NCBI GenBank assembly: GCA_963839175.1
Contig: CAWIUB010000026.1
Span: forward strand, 1-64,000
Reading direction: 5' to 3'
DNA from: CAWIUB01 sp963839175
GTDB taxonomy: Bacteria; Actinomycetota; Actinomycetes; Mycobacteriales; Jatrophihabitantaceae
Length of the DNA: 64,000 nt
The translations under genes were made by a program, and so were the position numbers. This document shows positions 27,696 to 37,001 of this stretch, in pieces; within the stretch, counting starts at the first letter, position 1, and each line of letters starts with the position of its first letter. The notes beneath the pieces are model-generated. The model was not told the origin of the DNA. It did not search any database and saw only the letters and a program-made list of their open reading frames with translations.

Positions 27696-28994
27696 ATGAG
27701 CGAGCCACCGGAGCAGCCTGACCTGCCCTCGTTGCAGTCGGAGTTGGATGAGTTGCGGGCCCGCAACGCCGAGCTGCAACAGGCGCAGGAGGCGTCGCTG
27801 GCGCGGCGGGTGGGGCGTATCGCCCGGTCGGCCGCCGCGGTGATTCTGATTGTGGTTGGCGTGCTGTGCCTGGTCGTGGCGCCGCTGGCGATCTGGGGCC
27901 GCAACCTGGTGCTGAACACCGACCGGTACGTGCAGACCATGCAACCGGTGGCCGGCAACGCCGGCGTGCAGGACGCGGTGATCAAAGCCGTCGACAACCA
28001 GGTCGACGCGTACCTCGACGTGAAATCGCTGCTCACCGATGTGCTACCGCCGCGGGCCGCGCAGGCGCTGGCCGGGCCGCTGCAGAGCGCCGCCACCGGG
28101 CTGGTCAACACGGTCACCACCCGGTTCGTGCGCAGCGACACGTTTCAGACGCTGTGGGACGGCGTCAATAGGGCAGCCCACCAGCAGATCGACTACCTGC
28201 TCACCGGCACGCAGCCGGCCGACGCCGCGGTGAAGGTGAGCAACCAGGGAAAGGTCACCCTGGACCTGTCGAAGGTGGTGGACAAGGTCAAAGGGCAGCT
28301 GGTCGCCGCCGGCCTTACCGTCGCCGCCAAGGTGCCGGCGGTGGGGGCCACCATCGAGATCGCTGACATCCACGGCGTGGACAAGGCCCGCAAGGCGGTG
28401 CGGCGGCTGAACAGCCTTGCGAACTGGCTGCCATGGATCGGGCTGGTCCTGGTCGCCGGCGGCATCGCCACGGCCCGTAAGCGCCGCCGGGCGCTGCTCT
28501 GGTCCGCGGCCGGGCTCGGCGCCGGCATGATCGTGATCGGCATCGGGCTGCTGATTGGCCGCAACATCTATCTGGACCGCGTACCGCCGGACAAGCTGCC
28601 CCGTGACACCGCACAGTTCCTCTTCGACACGATCGTGCGCTACCTTCGGCTGGGCATCCGACTGGTCCTGCTGGCGGCGCTGCTTATCGTGCTCGGCGCG
28701 TGGCTGTCCGGGCCGTCCCGGCCAGCCGTCGCCATCCGCCACGCGGTTGCCACCGCCCCCAGGTCGCTCACTCACACACTGGCCGCGAGCCGGGTCGGTC
28801 CGCTGGTGGCCCGCTACCGGACCGCAATCAGCGTCGGCATCATCGCGCTGGCACTGATCATCCTTGTCCTCTGGGACAACCCCTCGCTCGCCACGATCAT
28901 CGTGCTTGCCGTCATCGCGGTGATCCTGCTCGTGGCGGTCGAACTCGTACGCGCCGCCGTTACACGCGCCGCCGCCACACACGCCCCCGCCTAA
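27696..28994 (+). CDS. Membrane protein of unknown function with N-terminal coiled coil
   Basis: A 432-residue integral membrane protein. Residues 10-35 form a short coiled coil (LQSELDELRARNAELQQAQE). A helix follows (SAAAVILIVVGVLCLVVAPL), then an extracytoplasmic domain of about 170 residues (NTDRYVQTMQPVAGNAGVQD; VSNQGKVTLDLSKVVDKVK), and five or so further helices. The domain plan is like a widespread actinobacterial membrane protein of unknown role. It converges with the gene at 29191. Confidence 0.78.
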   Translation: MSEPPEQPDLPSLQSELDELRARNAELQQAQEASLARRVGRIARSAAAVILIVVGVLCLVVAPLAIWGRNLVLNTDRYVQTMQPVAGNAGVQDAVIKAVDNQVDAYLDVKSLLTDVLPPRAAQALAGPLQSAATGLVNTVTTRFVRSDTFQTLWDGVNRAAHQQIDYLLTGTQPADAAVKVSNQGKVTLDLSKVVDKVKGQLVAAGLTVAAKVPAVGATIEIADIHGVDKARKAVRRLNSLANWLPWIGLVLVAGGIATARKRRRALLWSAAGLGAGMIVIGIGLLIGRNIYLDRVPPDKLPRDTAQFLFDTIVRYLRLGIRLVLLAALLIVLGAWLSGPSRPAVAIRHAVATAPRSLTHTLAASRVGPLVARYRTAISVGIIALALIILVLWDNPSLATIIVLAVIAVILLVAVELVRAAVTRAAATHAPA

Positions 28995-29190
28995 CAGCAG
29001 CCACGGGTGTGGAGTCCGACAGGTTTGCAGCGGGTTACCGTTGCGACACTGGCGGCGACCATCAGCCATGGTTGAGGCAAAAAGCTGAGCACCATCGCAA
29101 CGACAAAGGGTCACGCGATCCAGCTTCGTCATCCACGACGGTGGCGAACTGGGCCGTCCCCGTCGCGCCCGCCCGACCGCCAATTGCGGA

Positions 29191-30123
29191 TTATGTGGGG
29201 GTAGCTGGGGTGAGTTTCATGCTCAGCTTAACTGCCTTGACGGACGACATTCCCGCGGCGTAGAGCGCAGTGCCGACGGACAGCAACGCGAATCCCAGGA
29301 CATGGAGGTGCTGCAGTCCTAGCAGGATCAACCCGATGCGGCCGAGCAGATAGCCGGGTCCCATGGCGACCGCGCTGAGGGTACCGCCCACGGCGACGCG
29401 GCCGAGGGACTGCTTGGGGGGAAGCTTCTGCGGTTTCACGCCGATGATCCGGGCGGGAACGGCGACGAAACTGATCAGCATTACGGCCAGCACGAGACCG
29501 AGTATCAGGCTGAACAACCAGACGCCGGCGATCCGCGGGACCACCACCACCGCGAACGCTAGGGCGCTTCCCACGACAAGTCCCGACGTCACGATCATGC
29601 TTCGGCGCTGGCGCGCCTGCCGGAAGGCCGGAGCGATCCTCGGAGGCGGCGGCCCATCAATGGCGAACGCGAAGATCGTGTTGCACCAGAACGCTGCGAT
29701 GGTGAACACCACCACGGCTGCGGCGAGTGCGAGAATCGCAGCCAGGGGCAGGTGCCGGAAGGACTCGCCGTGCAGCAGATGCCGCTTCAGGTCCCACATC
29801 GCCAACCACACCCAGGCGGCGGGAACCAGTTGGATCACAGACAGCCGCCAGTTCAGGATCAGCAGCTTGACGCCTTTGATCAACAACACGATCGTGCCGG
29901 CTGCCCACCCCAGCGGCGCGAGAATCCGCCTCGACTCGCCGAGCTGACGGGAGGCCGATTCCATCGCCGCGGGATCTACCTCGGCGACCGCACGGATCAA
30001 CCGCACCAGCGCCCGCTGCTGTTTCGGTCGAGCCTGCCCTGCGTCCGCCGTGGCGTACTCGGTTGCCGGTATGGACTCTGTGGACTCTGAAGGTCCCCCG
30101 GCGCTCGGTGGCACAGAGTTCAT
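29191..30123 (-). CDS. Membrane protein of unknown function
   Basis: A 310-residue protein with a hydrophilic N-terminal ~80 residues and six or so membrane helices (GWAAGTIVLLIKGVKLLIL; LSVIQLVPAAWVWLAMWDLK; LAAILALAAAVVVFTIAAFW; and others to LHVLGFALLSVGTALYAAG). I do not recognise the family. The start at 30123 is chosen because GGAGG lies 4 bases upstream; the frame is open to 30207. Confidence 0.7.
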   Translation of the reverse strand: MNSVPPSAGGPSESTESIPATEYATADAGQARPKQQRALVRLIRAVAEVDPAAMESASRQLGESRRILAPLGWAAGTIVLLIKGVKLLILNWRLSVIQLVPAAWVWLAMWDLKRHLLHGESFRHLPLAAILALAAAVVVFTIAAFWCNTIFAFAIDGPPPPRIAPAFRQARQRRSMIVTSGLVVGSALAFAVVVVPRIAGVWLFSLILGLVLAVMLISFVAVPARIIGVKPQKLPPKQSLGRVAVGGTLSAVAMGPGYLLGRIGLILLGLQHLHVLGFALLSVGTALYAAGMSSVKAVKLSMKLTPATPT

Positions 30124-30268
30124 GCGACCTCCCGAGACCGTTACCGGCGGCATTCGCGTTTCCCGCAGGTAGACGCTGTCGTCCGATGAGCCCGACACCG
30201 ATGCCACGACAATACCGACGACAAGCCGGACGCCGTCGCACCGATAAGGCCCAGCCGCAACCCGGCCA

Positions 30269-30856
30269 TCACGAGTCGGTACTCGTGCCGGCCTGCTCGG
30301 GTGGGTCGTTCACGGTTGTGCGGGCGCGACCGGCGAGTCCGGTCTGAACGGCGTTGAGCAATACCCGGGCGACCAGCCCGATCAGCAGTAGGTCGCCGAG
30401 CATTTGCACCGTGGTCAGGGCACGGGCTAGCTCCGACCGGGCCGCGATGTCACCGAAGCCAACCGTCGACAGCACGGTCACCGTGAAGTACAGCGCGTCC
30501 AAGCGGGTCATCGGCTCGGTGAACGCGTTCGGCACGCTGTGCTCCATCAGGAAGTACACCGTCGCGAACAGCAGCACGAATAGCGGAACGGATGTGGCCA
30601 ACGCCGTGATCGCGGTCAGCCGCGGATACGGCGAACGGACGATCGCGCGAGTCTGGAGTACGATCAGGCCCGCGAAGATGCACAGGCCCGCCAGGAGAGC
30701 CACGAGTGTGAAGCCACTAAACGGCCGGTCCATCGGCAGCGTGAAGTAAAGGATGAACAAGGCGGCGGCGCTCAGCGTCGGCCGCAGCAACGCGCGGCGG
30801 AGCAACCGGCGACGGGTGCCGCGAGGCAAGTCCTCATACCTAGCCGTCGTGATCAC
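30269..30856 (-). CDS. Two-helix potassium channel family protein
   Basis: A 195-residue ion channel of the Ion_trans_2 type. The pore loop has the potassium selectivity filter in LYFTVTVLSTVGFGDIAARS (TVGFGD). Four hydrophobic helices come before the pore-inner helix pair, so the subunit may have extra N-terminal helices; there is no visible RCK domain. Transport of K+ is inferred from the filter. It lies 145 bases upstream of the membrane-protein gene, same strand. Confidence 0.87.
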   Translation of the reverse strand: MITTARYEDLPRGTRRRLLRRALLRPTLSAAALFILYFTLPMDRPFSGFTLVALLAGLCIFAGLIVLQTRAIVRSPYPRLTAITALATSVPLFVLLFATVYFLMEHSVPNAFTEPMTRLDALYFTVTVLSTVGFGDIAARSELARALTTVQMLGDLLLIGLVARVLLNAVQTGLAGRARTTVNDPPEQAGTSTDS

Positions 30857-31106
30857 CGTCCCTGCGATCCCTCAGCGTCGAGTTTCTCCCGAGGCGGGCG
30901 GCGGGATCGCCGTTCGACACGACTCAACTGTGCTCGTCCACGCAGATCCCAGCTTCATCCCGCGTGGGTGACCGCCGCCCAGCCGAACCATATCGTCCCC
31001 ACCAAGACCAACTAACCCAATGGCCATTTACACCATTTGTCAGGCGGCCTCGACGTCATGATCCAGCGTCTGCTCGCAGGCGAATTGCGGATCTAACTGA
31101 CAGCGT

Positions 31107-32108
31107 TCACTCGGCTGGCTGGGGTTTCTTGGCTCGGCTGGGCGCAACCCGGGACGGCTCGTTCGGCTGCTTCGGGTAGACCGGCGGCCAGGGTGCATCC
31201 ATCAGCCCGTTTTCCCGGTCGCGGGCGTCCATCTCCAGGAAGGGCTCTAAAGACTGAGGGTCGTCGTCCATCCGCAGCCACGGGTCACCGCTAGCGGCTA
31301 GCCGCTCGGGCAGCGTGGAGATCGTGAACTGGTCAGGGTGCACGTGATCGAGTTCGTCCCAGCCGATCGGCGTGGAAACCTGCGCGCCTGGTCGGGCCCG
31401 AACGCACCATGCACCGAACACCGTCTTGTGCGGCGCGTTCTGGTTGAAGTCGACGAAGACCCGACGGCCGCGTTCTTCCTTCCACCAGGCGGCCGTAATC
31501 AACTCCGGGCGGCGGCGCTCGAGCTCGCGGGCAATGGCGACAGCGGCCGTACGGACCCGGTAGGAGTCCCAGCGTCGCTGCAGCCGCACGTACACGTGCA
31601 GGCCGCGGTTGCCCGTGGTCTTCGGGTAGCCGGTCACGCCGACCTCGTCGAGCAACGCCTTCAGCTCATGCGCTGCCTCGCGGATCTGTCCGAACTCGAT
31701 CCCCGGCGTGGGGTCCAGGTCGATCCGCAACTCGTCCGTGTGTCCCGGGTCGTCGGCGTGGTACGGCCAGACGTGAAAGCCGAGGCATCCCAGGTTCACC
31801 GCCCACAGCACATGATCGATATCGGCAACCACGAGCGCCTGCGAGGTGGTGCCGTTTGGCGTCGACACCACCGAGGTCTGCAACCAAGGCGGGACAGCCT
31901 TCGGGACCCGCTTTTGAAAGAACGACGGTCCTGACGCGCCCGCCGGGAACCGCTGCAGCAGCACTGGACGTCCACCCATGGTGCGCATCAGCGGTTCCTC
32001 GACCCGCAGATAATGCTCGGCAAGGTCACCCTTGGTGTGCTCTCGCTCGGCGAAGTACACCTTGTCCGGATGGGTGATCGTCACCTTCCGGTCGACCGGA
32101 TCAGCCAC
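31107..32108 (-). CDS. LigD-type polymerase/primase domain protein (non-homologous end joining)
   Basis: A 333-residue stand-alone polymerase domain related to the PolDom of LigD, an archaeo-eukaryotic primase-fold enzyme that fills gaps during double-strand break repair. Motifs: metal-binding pair in DELRIDLDPTPG, KTTGNRGLHVYVRL with the conserved His, and RVFVDFNQNAPHKT with the third acidic residue. There is no ligase or nuclease domain, and no ku gene is in the window, so partners must be elsewhere. The start matches the family (VTITHPDKVYF). Confidence 0.9.
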   Translation of the reverse strand: MADPVDRKVTITHPDKVYFAEREHTKGDLAEHYLRVEEPLMRTMGGRPVLLQRFPAGASGPSFFQKRVPKAVPPWLQTSVVSTPNGTTSQALVVADIDHVLWAVNLGCLGFHVWPYHADDPGHTDELRIDLDPTPGIEFGQIREAAHELKALLDEVGVTGYPKTTGNRGLHVYVRLQRRWDSYRVRTAAVAIARELERRRPELITAAWWKEERGRRVFVDFNQNAPHKTVFGAWCVRARPGAQVSTPIGWDELDHVHPDQFTISTLPERLAASGDPWLRMDDDPQSLEPFLEMDARDRENGLMDAPWPPVYPKQPNEPSRVAPSRAKKPQPAE

Positions 32109-32213
32109 CAGATCACCGTACGCGCCGCGACTTGCGAGCTACCGATGGAACGGTCAGTTAGCCAACGTCTATGGGGACGGTGACGCACACGCCGTGGTTC
32201 GGAGTCATGCCAC

Positions 32214-33713
32214 CTAATGCGCTTGTTGCGCCGGGATCGCGGCGCTCGGCTGGCAGGCAGCGCAGGCCACCTCTTCGGTGGGCTCGCCCACCGCGAGTAC
32301 GTCGTCACGGATGGTCAACGCGGCCAGCACGCCACCGAGCGCACACAGCGCTGCCGCGATCAAGACGGCCCGTTGGAAGCCGTCGGACAGCTGTGCGGGA
32401 TCCGCGTAGGTCTGCTGGGTGATCCCCGCGATAGCAGGCAGCACCGCGACGGCGAACAGGCCGGCGGTACGCGCGATGTCGTTGTTCACCGCCGAGGCCA
32501 CACCGACCTGCCGCTCAGGCGCGGCGGCGAGCACCGTCGCCGTCAGCGGCGCGACCGTGAACGACAGCCCGAGCGCGAACACAAGGATGGCAGGCAGCAC
32601 GGTCGTGAGATAGCTCGAGTGTGCACCGATCCGAGCCAGCAACGCGAGACCACACCCCGCCACGATCGGACCGACCGTCATCGGCCAGCGCGGACCGATC
32701 CGCGTGGCGAGCCGTCCAGCACGAGCTGACAGCAGCAGCATCACCAGCGTCACGGGCAACAGCGAACTGCCCGCCGCCAATGGGCTGAAACCGCTAACGA
32801 CCTGCAGTTGCACCGGCAGAAGGAACAGCGCGCCGGCCAGCGCCGCATAGACGAGGAGCGTCACGAGGTTCGACGCGCTGAACTGCCGCGAGCGGAACAG
32901 CGACAGCGGCATCATCGGGTCCGGCCGGCGTTGCTCGTTGACGAGGAACGCGACGAGCAGCAGCACACCGGCGATCCCACTCACCACGATCGACGTCGGC
33001 CAGTGCCTGGCCGGCCCCTCGATCAGCGCGTAGATCACACCGGCCAGACCGAGCGCCGCGAGCGCCGCGCCGCGTACGTCCAGACGTCCGGACGCCTGCT
33101 CGTCGCGCGTCTCCGGTACGTGCCGCTGGGCAACGACGACCACCAGGACGGCGAGCGGCAGGTTGATCAGGAACACCAATCGCCAACCCCACGGCGCGAC
33201 GCCGACCAGAACGCCGCCGAGTACCGGACCGATCGCCGTGGCGATACCGCCGAGTCCGGACCACGCGCCGACCGCCTCCGCGCGATCCTCACGCCGGAAC
33301 ACCGCCTCGAGGATGGCCAGAGAACCGGGAGTGAGCAACGCCGACCCGACACCCTGCAACGCTCTCATCGCGATGAGCACGCCGGCCGTCGGCGCTACGG
33401 CACACCCCGCCGAGGCGAGGGCGAACCACACCACGCCGAGGACGAAGATCCGCCGGCGCCCCAGCCGGTCGCCGAGCGACCCGCCGAGCAGCAACAACCC
33501 GGACAGCGTCAGCGTATATGCGTTGATCGTCCATTGCAGGCTGGTCAGCCCGGCGTCGAGGTTCTCGCCGATCCGCGGCAACGCCACGTTGACCACGGTC
33601 CCGTCCAGTTGCGCGAGGCCGCTGCCGAGAATCGTCGCGAGCAATACCCAGCGTCCCCGCGCCGAGCGGTACACCACGCCCGGTCGACCGGCAGCAACGA
33701 CCGGTCCGTCCAC
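32214..33713 (-). CDS. MFS transporter, DHA2-type exporter
   Basis: A 499-residue membrane protein with 14 predicted helices. Family motifs: LDGTVVNVALPRIGENLDAG at helix 1, LGGSLGDRLGRRRIFVLGVV as motif A, and GLGGIATAIGPVLGGVLVGV as motif C. It likely exports a hydrophobic compound; the substrate is unknown. It lies upstream of the polymerase gene on the same strand and diverges from the sulfite-oxidase-like gene at 33823. Confidence 0.88.
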   Translation of the reverse strand: MDGPVVAAGRPGVVYRSARGRWVLLATILGSGLAQLDGTVVNVALPRIGENLDAGLTSLQWTINAYTLTLSGLLLLGGSLGDRLGRRRIFVLGVVWFALASAGCAVAPTAGVLIAMRALQGVGSALLTPGSLAILEAVFRREDRAEAVGAWSGLGGIATAIGPVLGGVLVGVAPWGWRLVFLINLPLAVLVVVVAQRHVPETRDEQASGRLDVRGAALAALGLAGVIYALIEGPARHWPTSIVVSGIAGVLLLVAFLVNEQRRPDPMMPLSLFRSRQFSASNLVTLLVYAALAGALFLLPVQLQVVSGFSPLAAGSSLLPVTLVMLLLSARAGRLATRIGPRWPMTVGPIVAGCGLALLARIGAHSSYLTTVLPAILVFALGLSFTVAPLTATVLAAAPERQVGVASAVNNDIARTAGLFAVAVLPAIAGITQQTYADPAQLSDGFQRAVLIAAALCALGGVLAALTIRDDVLAVGEPTEEVACAACQPSAAIPAQQAH

Positions 33714-33822
33714 GTCCGCCCCTCTGCATTGCCGCTCGTGCGCTCGGCACCCCTCGGACCGTACAGCGCCGGGCTATTCGGTTTCCCCGTGATGGGCGAC
33801 ACTTGCACGGTAGGAGGCTGCC

Positions 33823-34422
33823 ATGGGGATCTTGACGCCGGGTTTTCGTGGACGGGCGCGCGACTCCGACGTCCAGTTGCCGCCCGGCCAGTACCTGACA
33901 CGGGACTTTCCGGTGCTCTCGGCCGGGCCGACGCCGCGGATCCCCCTTGACCGGTGGGAGTTCACGATCACGACCGAGGCCGGCGCGGTGCATCGCTGGT
34001 CGTGGCCGGAGTTGCTGGCGCTGCCGAGTGAGTCGCCGACCGTCGATATCCATTGCGTCACCAAGTGGTCGAAGCTCGGCACGAGCTGGGAGGGTGTTTC
34101 GCTGGACATCCTGTTCGCGGGTGTCGACACCGCAGCCGACTACGCGATGGTGCACTCCTACGGCGGGTACACCACGAACCTGCCACTGGAGGACCTGCTC
34201 GACGGGCAGGCATGGATCGTCTACCGCTACGAGGGCGAGCAGCTGGGCGGCGAGCACGGCGGACCGGCGCGGCTGCTTGTCCCGCACCTGTATTTCTGGA
34301 AGTCGGCAAAGTGGGTGCGCGGCATCGAACTGATGCTGCAAGACGACCTCGGCTTCTGGGAGAGCCTGGGCTATCACGAATACGGCGATCCGTGGCGCGA
34401 GCAGCGGTACGCGGGCGACTAG
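33823..34422 (+). CDS. Sulfite-oxidase-like molybdopterin oxidoreductase
   Basis: A 199-residue protein of the sulfite oxidase fold, with the molybdenum-binding cysteine in VDIHCVTKWSKLGTSWEGVS. The later stretches HSYGGYTTNLPLEDLLDG and HGGPARLLVPHLYFWKSAKW match the family. It lacks a heme domain and a Tat signal, so it probably works in the cytoplasm with a flavin reductase partner. GGAGGC lies shortly before ATG. The next gene overlaps its end by 31 bases in another frame, showing tight coupling. Confidence 0.88.
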   Translation: MGILTPGFRGRARDSDVQLPPGQYLTRDFPVLSAGPTPRIPLDRWEFTITTEAGAVHRWSWPELLALPSESPTVDIHCVTKWSKLGTSWEGVSLDILFAGVDTAADYAMVHSYGGYTTNLPLEDLLDGQAWIVYRYEGEQLGGEHGGPARLLVPHLYFWKSAKWVRGIELMLQDDLGFWESLGYHEYGDPWREQRYAGD

Positions 34423-35156
34423 CCGACCGGCTGCGCTGGCGGGTCGCCCGGCTGCTCGAGACACGTGACGAGACGGCCACGGCCCGTACGCTCGTGTTGC
34501 AGCTCGACGGGTGGGCCGGGCATCTTCCGGGCCAGCACGTCGACCTGCGGCTCACCGCCGAGGACGGCTATTCCACCCAGCGCAGCTACTCGATCGCCTC
34601 TGCCGAACGCGGCGATCAGGTCGAGCTGACCGTCCAGGTCGTGGCCGGCGGCGAGGTGTCGCCGTTTCTCGCGCGGGACTTCGCGATCGGCGGTCTGGTC
34701 GAGATCCGTGGCCCAGTAGGCGGGTGGTTCGTGTGGCGGCCGGACGAGACCAATCCGGTGCTGCTGGTCGGAGGCGGCTCGGGCATCGTCCCGCTGATGG
34801 CGATGGTGCGTACCCGGCGAGCCGCGAACAGCCGAGTCCCGTTCCGGCTCGTTTACTCCGTCCGCGCACCGGACGAGGTGTACTACGCCGACGAACTGCG
34901 CCGCCGAACCCGGGACGACGGCGGCCTGGACACGACGCTGCTCTACACCCGCGTTGCACCGGACGCCTGGCCACGGCCGCCAGGACGCGTCACGCTCGCC
35001 GACCTCGGCGCGTTCGGCTGGCCGGTCGAACTATCGCCGCGTTGCTACGTGTGCGGGCCCACCGGTTTCGTCGAGACGGTCGCGGACATGCTCGTCACGC
35101 TGGGCCACGACGCCGACCAGATTCGCACCGAACGATTCGGACCCAGCGGAGGCTGA
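34392..35156 (+). CDS. FAD/NAD-dependent ferredoxin reductase-type oxidoreductase
   Basis: A flavin reductase of about 254 residues. FAD-binding RSYSIAS (in STQRSYSIASAERGDQVE), pyridine nucleotide site LLVGGGSGIVPLMAMVRTR, and C-terminal RCYVCGPTGFVETVADML fit the ferredoxin-NADP reductase family; there is no [2Fe-2S] domain. The start is the GTG at 34392, which overlaps the preceding gene by 31 bases; a longer open frame back to 34053 is only shadow of that gene. It probably supplies electrons to the molybdopterin protein. One base separates it from the DUF6510 gene. Confidence 0.87.
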   Translation: MARAAVRGRLADRLRWRVARLLETRDETATARTLVLQLDGWAGHLPGQHVDLRLTAEDGYSTQRSYSIASAERGDQVELTVQVVAGGEVSPFLARDFAIGGLVEIRGPVGGWFVWRPDETNPVLLVGGGSGIVPLMAMVRTRRAANSRVPFRLVYSVRAPDEVYYADELRRRTRDDGGLDTTLLYTRVAPDAWPRPPGRVTLADLGAFGWPVELSPRCYVCGPTGFVETVADMLVTLGHDADQIRTERFGPSGG

Positions 35157-35157
35157 C

Positions 35158-35448
35158 ATGACCGAGCCCACCACCGGCGAGAGCGCCTACCAGGACGGCA
35201 ACGTGCTCGCGGGCCCATTCAGCGAGATCTTCACTGTCGACGTCACAGGCGCGCACACCACCTGTGCCAATTGCGGCCGGCACGCGCACCTCGCCGAACT
35301 GCGCGTGTACACCGCGACGCCCGGGATGATCGCCCGATGCGCGGGGTGCGGCGAAGTCGTCGCCCGCCACGTCCGCACACCGAATGCGGCCTGGCTCGAC
35401 TTGCGCGGCACGATCGCGCTCACGATCCCGCTGGCGAGCGACACGTAA
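35158..35448 (+). CDS. DUF6510 zinc-ribbon protein
   Basis: A 96-residue protein with two CxxC pairs: TCANCGRHAHL and ARCAGCGEVV, a zinc-ribbon layout matching the DUF6510 family. The role is unknown, but its place directly after the sulfite-oxidase-like and reductase genes makes it a likely accessory or electron carrier. GGAGG is 5 bases before ATG. Confidence 0.82.
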   Translation: MTEPTTGESAYQDGNVLAGPFSEIFTVDVTGAHTTCANCGRHAHLAELRVYTATPGMIARCAGCGEVVARHVRTPNAAWLDLRGTIALTIPLASDT

Positions 35449-35530
35449 CGGGCACCGCCATCGGGCAGCCGTCAGAGCCGGTTTGCGGGTGGGGCAGATG
35501 TCCCGGCGGCGGTCCGTGGCTTGTCTGGGT

Positions 35531-35758
35531 CTAGGCCGAACGCGGCGACGTGCGTTGGGTGGATGAGTTGGCTTGCACATCGCGTAACTTCTTTCTCGAG
35601 CCGAAGCGATGGCCGCCGATGTCGACCGTGTCGAGTTCGGCGTTGTAGGAGAACCCCACCGGAACGACATGCGGCCGATTGTCGGACCCAGCAGTGGCCA
35701 GGCGGCCCAGCCGTTGAGTTGCCAAGTAATCCAGTTCGGGCGGGGTGAAGATGCTCAT
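35531..35758 (-). pseudogene. Truncated PPOX-class (F420/flavin-type) oxidoreductase remnant
   Basis: The frame starts MSIFTPPELDYLATQRLGRL and runs through RPHVVPVGFSYNAELDTVDI to KKLRDVQAN, the conserved first half of PPOX-class F420-dependent reductases, then breaks into unrelated residues and stops at about 75 residues. No continuation of the family was found in other frames downstream. It is therefore likely a 3' deleted gene. One copy of the perfect palindrome lies 84 bases upstream of its start. Confidence 0.75.
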
Positions 35759-35841
35759 GCAGCCAGCAGACAACGTCAACGGGATTTGAAGTCAAGGCTT
35801 GGCACGACCGAACCGCATACCTACCCGTCGCTCGGCCTGCG

Positions 35842-35857
35842 CGGTTCACGTGAACCG
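35842..35857. repeat. Perfect 16-base palindrome, copy 1
   Basis: CGGTTCACGTGAACCG is its own reverse complement. A second copy occurs at 37387. It could be a regulator operator or the footprint of a small mobile element; both copies lie next to broken genes. Confidence 0.7.
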
Positions 35858-36013
35858 TTTCGGACGAGCGTGCGCCGAGCCGTCCGATCAGATCGAGGTG
35901 CGGCGCACGGAAGGTGTGGTGTCGCGGGGTGCCAGCCCTTGATCGGTCGGGGACGGTACGGCGGTCTCGGCCGAAGTTACTTGATCTTGAAACAGCGAAA
36001 GCCCGAAGGAAGG

Positions 36014-36845
36014 TCAGCCCACCGGCAGTGAGGATTCGGCCGCTCGCTGTCGGCTGACCTCGGCGGCAAGTTGGGTGCGTGAGGAGATGGCCAGCTTGGC
36101 GAAGACGTGGGACAGGTGCGTCTGGACGGTGCGCCGCGACACGTACAGCCGCTCGCCGATCTGCGGATTAGACAAACCCTCGGCCACCAGATCGACGATG
36201 CTGTGTTCGGTCGGTGTCAGGCTGGCTCAGCCGTTCCAGGCGGAGATGTTGAGCTCCCGCCGCGTGGAGGGTCCCCAGCGTCAGCCTCAGCTCCTCCACC
36301 TGGGGCGCAGGACGTAGGCAGCAGATCAGGCCCAACGGCAGATCGGCGAGCCGCCTCGTCACTGCGTTCAGCACGAGCAAGCTGCACGGGTCGGCCCACT
36401 GCGCATCATCGATGCCGAGCACCAGCGGCCCACCCAGGGCCAGCGCCTCCACCAGGTCGACGAACGCATCGACCGCCTGAAAGCGCAGCCCGGGGTCGCT
36501 GCTCACCGTGATCGGGCCGTGCTCACCCCCACGCGGCGTGAGCAGCTCGGCCAGCGCGGCACGGCGCGGGTCCGGCGAGGAACGTGAGCAGCCGAGCGCG
36601 TCGGTCAGCACGCCGAACGGCCTGCTCCGCTCCAGCTCCTCGGCACGCGCCGCGTACACCTGAACGTTCCGCATCCGGGCCGCGGCGAGCGCCTCGGCCA
36701 ACAGCCGGGTCTTGCCGATGCCCGCTTCCCCTTCGAGGATCGCGACGGTGCGACATCCGGACGCCATCCGGTCGAGTATGTCGCCGAGCGCCGCCACCTC
36801 CGACTCACGCCCGCGAAAGGGTGGGACCGCCCTCAACGCGGTCAT
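36014..36845 (-). pseudogene. LuxR-family large ATPase regulator remnant with internal deletion
   Basis: The reverse strand from 36845 encodes an intact start of an LAL regulator: FRGRESEVAALGDILDRM, Walker A LEGEAGIGKTRLLAEALA, Walker B LVLGIDDAQWADP. After LRLERLSQ the frame runs into a stop at 36168. From 36220 to 36014 another frame encodes the end of such a protein, LTPTEHSIVDLVAEGLSN and VSRRTVQTHLSHVFAKLA, a LuxR HTH. The ATPase end and HTH are adjacent, so several hundred middle codons are missing and the junction is off by one base. It is a broken gene. Confidence 0.82.
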
Positions 36846-37001
36846 AGCCGGACGCTACCACCGAACGTATGCGAGGAAATCAGGCCGTCGCCCCGACCAG
36901 AGGCAGCACGAGGCGGTCGCTGAGCGGACAACGCGAAGTAGACCTCCCCGAAGCGACCCCGCTGACTCACGTTGTCGGTGGGCCGCGGCATCGTCGCGGT
37001 C

